A DNA stretch of 32,138 bases from Acholeplasmatales bacterium (lineage in GTDB: Bacteria; Bacillota_I; Bacilli_A; Acholeplasmatales; Anaeroplasmataceae), in contig JAFTQR010000025.1 in the NCBI GenBank assembly GCA_017462645.1, positions 1-32,138 of the forward strand. Direction: 5' to 3'. The notes beneath the pieces are model-generated. The model had not been told where the DNA came from and made no database searches. It was given only the letters and a program-made list of their open reading frames with translations. This document shows positions 14,185 through 21,801 of this stretch, in pieces (the stretch's first letter is position 1; every line of letters begins with the position of its first letter). Made by a program: the position numbers and the translations under genes.

Positions 14185-14740
14185 CCCTTATGTTTATTAT
14201 AGTTGGAGATAAATTATTAAAATAAGCTTTATTATGAAGACTCATTATGACTATTTTATTATTCTTTAATAAATTATTTATATCATCTCTAAATATTCTT
14301 TTAGCATCAATATCTAAGCCATCAATAGGCTCATCAAATATATAACAATCCGCCTCACATAATAAGGCTTGAATTATTCCAAGCTTTTGAATATTTCCTT
14401 TTGATAAGCTACCTATTCTTTTATTAGGTAGCTGATATTTTGAGGTTAGCTCATTAAATATTTCTTTTTTATTCTTATCTAATATTAAATTATATAAATA
14501 ATTTTTTACAGTAATAAGCTTAGGCATAGTATATTTATCAGGTAAATATGAAACAACAGCTTCCTTTTTTATAATACCACTATCTTTATATGCTAAGCCT
14601 GAAATGATTCTTAATAATGTTGATTTACCACTTCCATTAATACCTTGAATTATATAAAGTCCATTATCAAAGCTAATAGTTATATTATTTAATATATTAT
14701 TTTTATTATATGATTTTGAGATATTTGCTAAGCTAATCAT
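14144..14740 (-). CDS. ABC transporter ATP-binding subunit
   Basis: The 198-residue ATPase has Walker A GINGSGKST (33-41), a degenerate signature LSKGN (112-116), Walker B CYIFDEP (132-138) with D-loop GLD, and the switch histidine in MSLHN (H169). It is somewhat shorter than usual (about 220-230) and closest in pattern to small export or bacteriocin-immunity type ATPases such as the CcmA/YxlF class. It is joined to the gene for the anchored protein by an ATGA overlap, and its end overlaps the membrane subunit. It would drive export or extraction of an unknown substrate. Confidence 0.88.
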   Translation of the reverse strand: MISLANISKSYNKNNILNNITISFDNGLYIIQGINGSGKSTLLRIISGLAYKDSGIIKKEAVVSYLPDKYTMPKLITVKNYLYNLILDKNKKEIFNELTSKYQLPNKRIGSLSKGNIQKLGIIQALLCEADCYIFDEPIDGLDIDAKRIFRDDINNLLKNNKIVIMSLHNKAYFNNLSPTIINIRDGLCDEKTKKIQN

Positions 14741-15579
14741 AAAACCTCTCCTTTAATTAAATAGGATTTTAATTTATTAAATGGTAGCTTACATAAATTA
14801 TTATCCTCAATATAATAGGTAATTCCATCTAGTGTAATTAAGGCATAGCTTCTTCTTATTAGCTTAAAAGAATTATGTGATAAAGGATAAAAATTTATAT
14901 TACTTAATAAAGCTTTTGATTCATTATATTTTCCATTATATAAATATTCATATTCTGGTATTATATTTTTTATATTTATTTGGCTATCATAGCTTGTATT
15001 TTCTTTTATTGAATTTAAGCTACAATATGATGAATAGCCTAATCTGAAATAGCTTATATTAGAATAGCTATTTATTGTTTTCATATTAATACCAACTAAG
15101 CTAGGATTATTATTAATATAAGAATAGCTTCCTGTAATATTTTCAATTATTAATTTTGGAAGATCATCAGGCTTAAATATTGATATTGACCCAACATTTA
15201 CCTTTATTTGATATTTATTATTTTTAATAATAAGGTAATTATTATTTGAATAAAGCTCATCAGTAATTATTACAGGCATTTTAGCTGTAATATTTATTTC
15301 ATAATAATCATCGATTGCTTTTTCATTTATTAATACATCGTCTAATAATACATTCATATTATCCATATTAAGAGAATATGAATTTTTACTAGGATAGGTA
15401 ATTAATGATTTTGATTTATTTAAGTAGATATTAAGACTTAAGCGTTTAGTACCATCATCAACTAGCCCAGTATATTCATTCATACCATATACCTCTAAGG
15501 CTTGTTCTTTATTTCTTACAATCAATAAGACTATAATTAAGATTAAAATTGTTGTAATAAAAATAATTATTTTTTTCAT
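14737..15579 (-). CDS. membrane-anchored exported protein, unknown
   Basis: The 280-residue protein has an N-terminal hydrophobic anchor (about residues 3-22) with no clear signal-peptidase site and no lipobox, and then an extracellular domain rich in Asn, Ser, Tyr and Ile with alternating polarity, suggesting a beta-rich fold. It contains one cysteine in the extracellular part apart from that near the C-terminus (SSYCSLN, NNLCKLP). I do not recognise a family. It overlaps both the secreted protein upstream and the ATPase downstream by ATGA, so all are one translationally coupled unit. It could be an accessory protein of the transporter or a receptor for the secreted protein; both are inference. 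Confidence 0.7.
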   Translation of the reverse strand: MKKIIIFITTILILIIVLLIVRNKEQALEVYGMNEYTGLVDDGTKRLSLNIYLNKSKSLITYPSKNSYSLNMDNMNVLLDDVLINEKAIDDYYEINITAKMPVIITDELYSNNNYLIIKNNKYQIKVNVGSISIFKPDDLPKLIIENITGSYSYINNNPSLVGINMKTINSYSNISYFRLGYSSYCSLNSIKENTSYDSQINIKNIIPEYEYLYNGKYNESKALLSNINFYPLSHNSFKLIRRSYALITLDGITYYIEDNNLCKLPFNKLKSYLIKGEVL

Positions 15580-16217
15580 ATAGCTACCTTTTCAATTCTT
15601 ACATATTGATTCATCATAGTAACAACCTCATAGCCTGATTGTTCATATATTACGCCATACATCGATAATGCATAAACGCCATTACTAATAACTAAATTAC
15701 CACATAAATATACTATCGCTCTAGAATGAGCCTCTACTACAAGCTTAAGCTGCTCAACTGTTTTTTCTGATTTAGTTGATTCCTTATCAATTTTTATAGC
15801 TAGCTTAGTTTCAAGTTCTCCTTTAATTTTTGAAATACTTCCTCCTATAGAGCCAGATGTATCTAAACTACTTATACATGAAACCTTGTTATTTTTCTCA
15901 ATTTCAATGCTTAAATCATATTCAATGTCGGTATTACCTCTATTTTCAATACTATAAAGAGTATTTGAAATATATGTTGCGCTTACTAAATGATTAACCT
16001 CATATATTTGTACTCTTGTTTTAAAATCCGGTTCCTTTAAATGTGAATAATATTCCTTATATTCCTCATCTGTAAAGTTTTGTAGTAGCTTACCTGTACT
16101 CATAGTTATTTCAGAAAATGTTGTATAATCACTATTAGCACTATCTACAGCATGTATATATCCTGGCTTTATAGTGAATAAAAATGATAAAAATATAAGT
16201 ATTAAAAGTTTCTTCAT
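15576..16217 (-). CDS. secreted protein, unknown; first gene of an ABC operon
   Basis: The 213-residue protein has a classic signal peptide (basic KK, hydrophobic core, likely cleavage after IHA, about residue 23). The mature part has a Ser/Gly segment (SLDTSGSIGGSISKIKGELE, about 117-136) followed by TKLAIKIDKESTKSEK and alternating strands ending in AIVYLCGNL and YALSMYGVIYEQ. This layout, an amphipathic Ser/Thr-rich hairpin next to a YxYxV-type strand, recalls small secreted beta-proteins of Bacillota whose roles are unknown, some of which look pore-forming; that link is weak inference. Two cysteines are present (C115, about C173). It has AGGTGAT before its ATG and starts the four-gene operon. 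Confidence 0.7.
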   Translation of the reverse strand: MKKLLILIFLSFLFTIKPGYIHAVDSANSDYTTFSEITMSTGKLLQNFTDEEYKEYYSHLKEPDFKTRVQIYEVNHLVSATYISNTLYSIENRGNTDIEYDLSIEIEKNNKVSCISSLDTSGSIGGSISKIKGELETKLAIKIDKESTKSEKTVEQLKLVVEAHSRAIVYLCGNLVISNGVYALSMYGVIYEQSGYEVVTMMNQYVRIEKVAI

Positions 16218-16271
16218 TATATCACCTCATATAAATATTAGACAAAAATTTGAAAAAAATTGAAAAAAAAT

Positions 16272-16300
16272 AAAAAAAGCTTATAGAAAAATCTATAAGC
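16272..16300 (-). terminator. terminator of mrp
   Basis: Arms GCTTATAGA and TCTATAAGC (16279-16300) pair over 9 bp with a short T-rich loop, followed by seven T on the minus strand. It lies just after the mrp stop. Confidence 0.93.
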
Positions 16301-16308
16301 ATTATTTT

Positions 16309-17130
16309 TTAATTAAAATTTTCAATTGTTTTGATAGCTTCTTCAATATTTGTAGAGGCTGTATCTATTAATTCTACATCTCCATCATCAATAAGCTCTG
16401 CATAGCGTGTGCTAATTGGTAGATTACATAACGGCTTAATATTATAGAATTCTGCAACCTCTTTTAGCTTTGATGGACCAAAAGGATATAAGAATTCACC
16501 GCAGCATGGACATTCCATGTAGCTCATATTTTCAACAAGACCAATAATCTTTATATTCATTTGCTTGCACATATTAACAGCCTTACCAACAATCATTTTA
16601 ACTAAATCCTGTGGTGTAGATACAATAACAACACCATCTACAGGAATTGATTGGAATACTGTTAAAGCAACATCTCCTGTTCCTGGAGGCATATCGATTA
16701 ATAGATAATCTAATTCTCCCCAGAATACATCACTATAGAATTGCTTAATAGCATTACCAATAACAGGACCTCTCCATAATACTGGCTTAGTAGGATCATC
16801 TATTAATAGATTAATAGACATTACCTTAATACCACCTCTAGATACTGGTGGAAACATTAGCTTATCATTTCCAGTAACCTCTTCTGTAACACCAAATGCC
16901 TTTGGAATAGATGGACCTGTAATATCAGAATCTAATATACCAACCTTATAGCCCTTCTTGGCTAAATCAACTGCAATTAATGATGTTACTGTAGATTTAC
17001 CAACTCCACCCTTACCAGATACAATACCGATAATATTTTTAATATTATTTTCCTTTGCAGTATCAACTAAAAGTGATTTATTTTTATCACAAGCTGATTT
17101 ACAGTTTGAGCAATTATGATCACATGCCAT
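16309..17130 (-). CDS. Mrp/NBP35-type P-loop ATPase, Fe-S cluster carrier
   Basis: The 273-residue protein has an N-terminal cysteine cluster (C3, C7, C10, C14), the deviant Walker A GKGGVGKST (39-47), the DMPPGTGD motif (about 146-153) and a C-terminal CPCC (C207, C210) that holds a bridging Fe-S cluster between two subunits. It would carry and hand on [4Fe-4S] clusters. The N-terminal cysteines are the Nbp35-like feature and are absent from many bacterial Mrp proteins. Start ATG 17130 has GAGG upstream. It is transcribed alone, divergently from the small plus-strand gene, and ends at a strong terminator. A possible client in this window is the U32 protein with its cysteine cluster. Confidence 0.92.
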   Translation of the reverse strand: MACDHNCSNCKSACDKNKSLLVDTAKENNIKNIIGIVSGKGGVGKSTVTSLIAVDLAKKGYKVGILDSDITGPSIPKAFGVTEEVTGNDKLMFPPVSRGGIKVMSINLLIDDPTKPVLWRGPVIGNAIKQFYSDVFWGELDYLLIDMPPGTGDVALTVFQSIPVDGVVIVSTPQDLVKMIVGKAVNMCKQMNIKIIGLVENMSYMECPCCGEFLYPFGPSKLKEVAEFYNIKPLCNLPISTRYAELIDDGDVELIDTASTNIEEAIKTIENFN

Positions 17131-17192
17131 AAAATAACCTCATTTCCTATACATTAAATTATTTACTTCATATAATAATACGAGGTGAAAAT

Positions 17193-17435
17193 ATGTATAA
17201 TTTATATAATCCAAATATTAATAAGAATATGCCCTGCTATAGAGGAATAGCAGGTGATGATAATAGAAGCCTACTTCTACCGTTTTTAGTAGGTGCTGCC
17301 GTTGCATTCCCTATTGGGTATATTGCATCTAACACAAAGAACAACCAAGGCTATTATCAAGCTCCACCACAATATTATGCTCCATATCCACAGCCATATC
17401 CTTATAATCCTTATTACATGCCTACTTATCGTTAG
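17193..17435 (+). CDS. small Pro/Tyr-rich membrane protein, only plus-strand gene
   Basis: The 80-residue protein has a polar N-terminus with one cysteine, one hydrophobic span (about 28-46, LLLPFLVGAAVAFPIGYIA), and a tail of repeated Pro, Tyr and Gln (PPQYYAPYPQPYPYNPYYMP). CGAGGTG lies six bases before the ATG. The tail is like those of spore-coat and surface-layer-adjacent small proteins in Bacillota, but nothing else here shows sporulation. It ends 14 bases inside the 3' end of rbfA, which is on the other strand, and its terminator is formed by that shared sequence. A possible -10 box (TATAAT, 17171-17176) lies close upstream. The function is unknown. Confidence 0.72.
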   Translation: MYNLYNPNINKNMPCYRGIAGDDNRSLLLPFLVGAAVAFPIGYIASNTKNNQGYYQAPPQYYAPYPQPYPYNPYYMPTYR

Positions 17436-17449
17436 GCATTTCTTTTTTC
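17418..17449 (+). terminator. terminator formed inside the shared end of two convergent genes
   Basis: Arms ATGCCTA (17418-17424) and TAGGCAT (17433-17439) pair over 7 bp, followed by TTCTTTTTTC on the plus strand. The arms include the stop codons of both the plus-strand gene (17433-17435) and rbfA (17422-17424). Confidence 0.85.
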
Positions 17450-17775
17450 TTAATATCAGCTAATAGCTTTTCAATATGATTACCATAAGCTAAAGCCTCA
17501 TCATGCTTAAATACAAGCTCAGGCATCTTTCTAGCCTTAAGCTTTTTACTTAATTCACTTCTTAAATAGCCCTTACACTCATTTAAGACCTTTTCATAAT
17601 TTTCTACCTTTCCTTCATAGAAGGTATAAAATATTGTCATGTAAGATAAATCATTAGTGATTCTTACCTCTGTAACTGTTATATTTGAAAGTTTTTTATT
17701 TTTAGCATCAGTTCTTAAAATAATAGATAGCTCTCTTAACGCAAGAGATTCTAATCTTTTAAGGCTTAATCCCAT
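17422..17775 (-). CDS. rbfA: ribosome-binding factor A
   Basis: The 117-residue protein has the RbfA KH-type pattern: RLESLALRELSIIL, ITVTEVRITNDLSYMTIFYTF, LNECKGYLRSELSKKLKARKMPELVFKHDEA and a final helix with EKLLADIK. It helps 16S rRNA 5'-end maturation in the small subunit. Its ATG overlaps the infB stop by one base (TAATG), the usual coupling. It is last in the rimP-nusA operon and overlaps the plus-strand gene at its 3' end by 14 bases; no terminator for minus-strand transcription is visible after it. Confidence 0.94.
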   Translation of the reverse strand: MGLSLKRLESLALRELSIILRTDAKNKKLSNITVTEVRITNDLSYMTIFYTFYEGKVENYEKVLNECKGYLRSELSKKLKARKMPELVFKHDEALAYGNHIEKLLADIKKKEMPNDK

Positions 17776-19604
17776 TATCTTGGTACCTCTTTCATAACTG
17801 AAGCCTCAAATACGTCGCCTTCCTTAATATCATTAAAGTTTTCAATAGTGATACCACATTCATAGCCTTGCTTAACTTCCTTAGCATCATCCTTGAAACG
17901 CTTTAATGAAGCCATTTTTCCTTCAAATACAACAATACCATTACGTAAAATTCTTACTAAAGAATTACGTTCAATTACACCATCAGTTACATAACAGCCT
18001 GCGATAGTACCTACCTTAGAAAGCTTAAATAAGCTTCTAACCTCAGCTTGACCTATAACAACCTCTTCATAAACTGGATCTAGCATACCCTTTAGGGCTG
18101 CCTCAATATCCTCTAATACCTTATAGATGATATTATATAATCTAATTTCTACGCCCTTAACAGCTGCCTCATTTCTAACAGGAGCCATAGGACGAACATT
18201 AAATCCGATAATAATAGCATTAGATGCCTCTGCTAAAGATACATCTGTATCAGTAATAGCACCTACAGTTGCACGAATAATATTTAATCTTAAATCCTCG
18301 ATGTTAATCTTTTCTAATGAGGCCTTTAATGCTTCAACAGAGCCTTGAACATCACCCTTAATAATTAAATTTAATTCCTTTTCCTTATCTGCGTTTGATT
18401 GAGCAAATAAATCCTCTAAGGATGTAGCCTTCTTAGCTGCAGCATCAGCATTCTTAGCCTTTTGAGCACGAGCCTCTGCAGTATCACGAGCCATTCTTTC
18501 ATCAGAGAATACCATAAACTTATCACCAGCAAGTGGAACCTCATTTAAGCCTGTTACAGCAACTGCTGTAGATGGACTAGCTGTTTGATATTTTATATGA
18601 CGGTCATCCTCCATAGTACGAATACGACCATATGTATTACCACATACAACAACATCTCCTACCTTTAATGAACCATTTTGAACTAAGAATGTAGCAACAG
18701 GTCCTCTACCCTTATCTAATTGTGCTTCAATAACTGTACCAATAGCTAAACGGTTTGGATTAGCCTTTAAATCCTTCATTTCAGCTACTAATTGAACCAT
18801 TTCAAGTAAAGATTCAACACCTTGACCCTTTAATGCTGAAATCGGAACAAAGATAGTATCTCCACCCCATGCCTCAGCAAGTAAATCATATCTAGATAGC
18901 TCCTCCATAACACGGTCTGGATTTGCAGTTGGCTTATCCATCTTATTAACCGCAACAATAATTGGACAGCCTGCAGCCTTAGCATGTGCAATTGCTTCTT
19001 CTGTTTGAGGCATTACACCATCATCAGCAGCAACAACTAATATAACAATATCAGTAATTTGTGCACCTCTTGCACGCATTTGTGTAAATGCAGCATGACC
19101 TGGAGTATCAATAAATGTAATTAAGAAGCCATTATGGTCTACTTGGTAAGCACCGATATGCTGAGTAATACCACCAGCCTCATTCTTAACTACACGTGAA
19201 TTTCTAATTGTATCTAGTAATGTAGTTTTACCATGGTCAACGTGACCCATAATAGTTACTACTGGTGGACGACTAACTAATGCCTTTTCATCATCCTCAA
19301 TAGTAAACTCATCAAATCTTGTAATATCTGTAACAACCTCATCCTTAAGCTCGAATCCGAAATCCATAGCTACAAGCTCGATTGTTTCTCTATCAACTGA
19401 TTGATTTTGGTTTGCCATAACACCAAGCTGCATAAGCTTCATAACAATTTGAGCATTAGTCTTACCCATACCTGTAGCAATTTCAGCAACAGTCATACCT
19501 TCCTTGTAAACTAAAACACCCTTTTCCTTATTTTGTTCATTCTTTCTTCCCCTTTGAGGGATATTAGAAGCTCTTGTTTCTGACTTATTTGTTTTTTTAG
19601 CCAC
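17775..19604 (-). CDS. infB: translation initiation factor IF-2
   Basis: The 609-residue GTPase has one N-terminal IF2-N repeat (about 33-84), then the G domain with GHVDHGKT (120-127), DTPGH (166-170) and NKMD (220-223), and the C-terminal domains that end in VLEGK-type [29 protein letters not shown], which binds fMet-tRNA. IF-2 brings the initiator tRNA to the ribosome. The N-terminal part is short compared with Bacillus (716), as in small-genome relatives. The start is GTG at 19604 with AGGGTGA upstream. It sits between ylxQ and rbfA, the conserved order. Confidence 0.98.
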   Translation of the reverse strand: MAKKTNKSETRASNIPQRGRKNEQNKEKGVLVYKEGMTVAEIATGMGKTNAQIVMKLMQLGVMANQNQSVDRETIELVAMDFGFELKDEVVTDITRFDEFTIEDDEKALVSRPPVVTIMGHVDHGKTTLLDTIRNSRVVKNEAGGITQHIGAYQVDHNGFLITFIDTPGHAAFTQMRARGAQITDIVILVVAADDGVMPQTEEAIAHAKAAGCPIIVAVNKMDKPTANPDRVMEELSRYDLLAEAWGGDTIFVPISALKGQGVESLLEMVQLVAEMKDLKANPNRLAIGTVIEAQLDKGRGPVATFLVQNGSLKVGDVVVCGNTYGRIRTMEDDRHIKYQTASPSTAVAVTGLNEVPLAGDKFMVFSDERMARDTAEARAQKAKNADAAAKKATSLEDLFAQSNADKEKELNLIIKGDVQGSVEALKASLEKINIEDLRLNIIRATVGAITDTDVSLAEASNAIIIGFNVRPMAPVRNEAAVKGVEIRLYNIIYKVLEDIEAALKGMLDPVYEEVVIGQAEVRSLFKLSKVGTIAGCYVTDGVIERNSLVRILRNGIVVFEGKMASLKRFKDDAKEVKQGYECGITIENFNDIKEGDVFEASVMKEVPR

Positions 19605-19613
19605 AAAATCACC

Positions 19614-19901
19614 CTATTTCTTTAATATTTTAACAAAGTTTTCACTAGTTATACCAATCACCATTCTGCCAACCTTTCCAACAGCATGAGATAGTTCTAG
19701 TGAGGAATAACCTTCGTAAACCTCCACCTTGTAATAATTTGCTTTATTAATAATCTTCTTTTTTGTATTATTAGAAGCATCACTTGCAAGGAAAATATAT
19801 TTCACCCTACCAGATGCCATATATTCACAAACCATTTCAGTGCCAGTTATAACATAACCAGCTCTATTGCATAATCCTAAATTTGATAAATATTTATCCA
19901 T
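19614..19901 (-). CDS. ylxQ: L7Ae-like K-turn RNA-binding protein YlxQ
   Basis: The 95-residue protein shows the L7Ae/L30e pattern: LGLCNRAGYVITGTEMV, KYIFLASDASNNTKKKIINKANYYKVEVYEG, and LSHAVGKVGRMVIGI. Members bind kink-turn RNA. It is 9 bases before infB and its start touches the ylxR stop, the usual place of ylxQ in Bacillota. Confidence 0.9.
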   Translation of the reverse strand: MDKYLSNLGLCNRAGYVITGTEMVCEYMASGRVKYIFLASDASNNTKKKIINKANYYKVEVYEGYSSLELSHAVGKVGRMVIGITSENFVKILKK

Positions 19902-20158
19902 TATAATAAACCTAACAATTCCTCATAAATAGAAGCAGGAACCTCTACCTCAAGCTTCTTATCTAAAATTTTAGTTTTAGAAGCCTTTAGGATAACTTCC
20001 TTATCCTTCTTTAAATAAGCACCACGGCCATTAGCTTTCCCCTTTAAATCAACTAGCACCTGCATATCAGGAGTACGTACAATACGGAATAAATCCTTCT
20101 TTTCACATACCTCTTTAGAACATACACAGGTACGTAAAACTAGTTTTTTTTCCTTCAT
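19901..20158 (-). CDS. ylxR: YlxR/RnpM RNA-binding protein
   Basis: The 85-residue protein has the YlxR signature RTCVCSKEVCEKKDLFRIVR, DLKGKANGRGAYL and a C-terminal helix. The family binds RNA and has been described as a modulator of RNase P (RnpM) in Bacillus. It starts at the last base of nusA and ends at the start of ylxQ, so nusA-ylxR-ylxQ-infB are tightly coupled. The extra cysteine pair near the start (CVCSKEVC) may be a metal site, as the family often has one cysteine there. Confidence 0.93.
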   Translation of the reverse strand: MKEKKLVLRTCVCSKEVCEKKDLFRIVRTPDMQVLVDLKGKANGRGAYLKKDKEVILKASKTKILDKKLEVEVPASIYEELLGLL

Positions 20159-21231
20159 TAGATTAAATAACCCTTTTCAAAAGCTTCGCTAGTTGGCATA
20201 ATATCAATCTTCCAACCACAAGATTGAACTGCTAATCTAACATTTTGACCTGATTTACCGATAGCTAATGATAAATGCTCATTTGGAACTACTACAACAG
20301 AAGACTTAGCCTTAGGATCAATACTTAATACCTTAGTAACAGAGGCTGGTTGTAATGAGTTAGTGATTAATTCCTCTGGATCATCACTCCACTTATATAG
20401 ATCAACCTTTTCTCCACCTAAAGCATTAACGATTTCTCTAATACGTGAGCCACCCTCACCTACACAAGAGCCAATTGCATCAACCTTTGGATCATTAGAA
20501 TATAAAGCAATCTTACTTCTATCTCCTGGATCACGTGCAATACCCTTAATTTCAATAATACCGCTCTTAATTTCAGGAATATAATTTTCCATTAATCTAG
20601 TAACTAAAGCTCTATCAGTTCTAGAAACAGAAACCTTAGGATCCTTTGTAGTATTCTCTACCTTCTTAATATATACTCTAATTGAATCACCTATACCAAA
20701 TTTATCATTAGGTAATAATTCAGTTACAGGAATTGAAGTAACTACATTATAGCCAAGCTTTAATGTAATATACTTTTCATTCATATTAGAAACCTCAGCA
20801 TTAACCATTTCATTTTCTAGGCTCTTGAAATATTCATAAGCCTTTTCTCTTTCCTTAGTCTTAATGCCTTGAGTATATACGCTCTTAGCTGCACTTACTG
20901 CAGTTCTATTAAAGTTCTTAATATTGATTTGTTGTTCTAAAATATCTCCAACCTTTGCAGAAGCCTTAATCTTCTTAGCATCAGCAACTAGCATTTCTGC
21001 TGGTGCCTCTGGATCTAATTCCTCGCTTAGCTCCTCAACAATCTTATGAACTGAATATAATAAAATCTCATTTCTATCAGGATTAATTACTACTCTACAA
21101 GAAGTATTTCCATAAATTCTTTTAAAAGAATTGATTAAACCCTTCTTAAAAGTATCATAAACATCCTCTACACTAATACCTCTTGCTTGTGCAACCTCTT
21201 CAGCGTTTTCAAAAAATCCCTTATTAATCAT
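20158..21231 (-). CDS. nusA: transcription elongation/termination factor NusA
   Basis: The 357-residue protein has the N-terminal polymerase-binding domain (about 1-130), an S1 domain (about 135-200, with NEKYITLKLGYNVVTSIPVTELLPND), KH1 (RDPGDRSKIALYSNDPKVDAIGSCVGEGGSRIREIVNALGGEKVD, about 230-280) and KH2 (ending HLSLAIGKSGQNVRLAVQSCGWKIDI). There is no acidic C-terminal extension, as is normal in Bacillota. It binds RNA polymerase and affects pausing and termination; given the many attenuators in this window (T-box, L20 leader), it is likely to act on several of them. It is second in the rimP operon. Confidence 0.97.
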   Translation of the reverse strand: MINKGFFENAEEVAQARGISVEDVYDTFKKGLINSFKRIYGNTSCRVVINPDRNEILLYSVHKIVEELSEELDPEAPAEMLVADAKKIKASAKVGDILEQQINIKNFNRTAVSAAKSVYTQGIKTKEREKAYEYFKSLENEMVNAEVSNMNEKYITLKLGYNVVTSIPVTELLPNDKFGIGDSIRVYIKKVENTTKDPKVSVSRTDRALVTRLMENYIPEIKSGIIEIKGIARDPGDRSKIALYSNDPKVDAIGSCVGEGGSRIREIVNALGGEKVDLYKWSDDPEELITNSLQPASVTKVLSIDPKAKSSVVVVPNEHLSLAIGKSGQNVRLAVQSCGWKIDIMPTSEAFEKGYLI

Positions 21232-21244
21232 TTTTAATATCCTC

Positions 21245-21691
21245 CTATATTTTTACCGCTAATCTTATTAGTTTTATTTGTTCATGCTTAATTGGTACCT
21301 TTTTAAATCTACCCTTTGCATTAATTCTCATTACAATTTGTTCATCATCCGCATCTTCTAATGTACCCTCATATATCATGCCTTCAATTTCAACATGAAT
21401 ATAACAGCCAATAGCTTCAACTATTTCATCTAAGCTTCTAAGCTTCTTTTCAGCACCTGGTGAGCAAACCTCTAGCATATATTCTGGCATATCAGAATCA
21501 TATGCTTCAATTCTTTCAGATAAATATTCATTTACCATAGCTAATGAATCAACATCAATTCCATCCTTTTTATCAATGCTTACTCTTAAAATTAAATATC
21601 CGAATTCCTTTACTAATTCTACATCATATAAAATTAAATCATGCATCTTTAGATATGGCTCTAATATTTTATTTACTACATTTAATTCCAT
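21245..21691 (-). CDS. rimP: ribosome maturation factor RimP
   Basis: The 148-residue protein has the RimP pattern: DLILYDVELVKEFGYLILRVSIDKKDGIDVDSLAMVNEYLSERIEAYDSDMPEYMLEVCSPGAEKKL in the N-terminal domain, then an SH3-like C-terminal domain with HVEIEGMIYEGTLEDADDEQIVMRIN. The usual L-E-V-S-S-P-G is L-E-V-C-S-P-G here. It aids assembly of the 30S subunit. It is the first gene of the operon, with a ribosome-binding site 13 bases after the previous block and a hairpin in its leader. Confidence 0.94.
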   Translation of the reverse strand: MELNVVNKILEPYLKMHDLILYDVELVKEFGYLILRVSIDKKDGIDVDSLAMVNEYLSERIEAYDSDMPEYMLEVCSPGAEKKLRSLDEIVEAIGCYIHVEIEGMIYEGTLEDADDEQIVMRINAKGRFKKVPIKHEQIKLIRLAVKI

Positions 21692-21726
21692 ATAACAACC
21701 ACCATTCTCTTTTAATCAAATAAATA

Positions 21727-21746
21727 AGAGAGGTTTTAGCCTCTCT
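21727..21746 (-). terminator. hairpin between ank and rimP, terminator or leader attenuator
   Basis: Arms AGAGAGG and CCTCTCT pair over 7 bp with a 6-base loop, followed by the T-rich TATTTATTTGATT on the minus strand. It lies downstream of both the ank stop and a promoter (21768-21795), so it is also in the rimP leader. Confidence 0.65.
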
Positions 21747-21767
21747 CAAAAACTTAATATCATATAT

Positions 21768-21795
21768 ATTATAATATATTTTTTGTAAAAATCAA
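21768..21795 (-). promoter_or_regulatory. sigma-A promoter of the rimP operon
   Basis: The minus strand reads TTGATT, 16 bases, TATAAT, starting a few bases past the ank stop. The region is very AT-rich, so other -10 choices exist. Confidence 0.6.
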
Positions 21796-21801
21796 TATAT
21801 A

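Noticed and set aside
17171-17179. CATATAATA before the plus-strand gene as a sporulation sigma-K -10 box
   Set aside because: The match is short in AT-rich DNA and nothing else in the window indicates sporulation.
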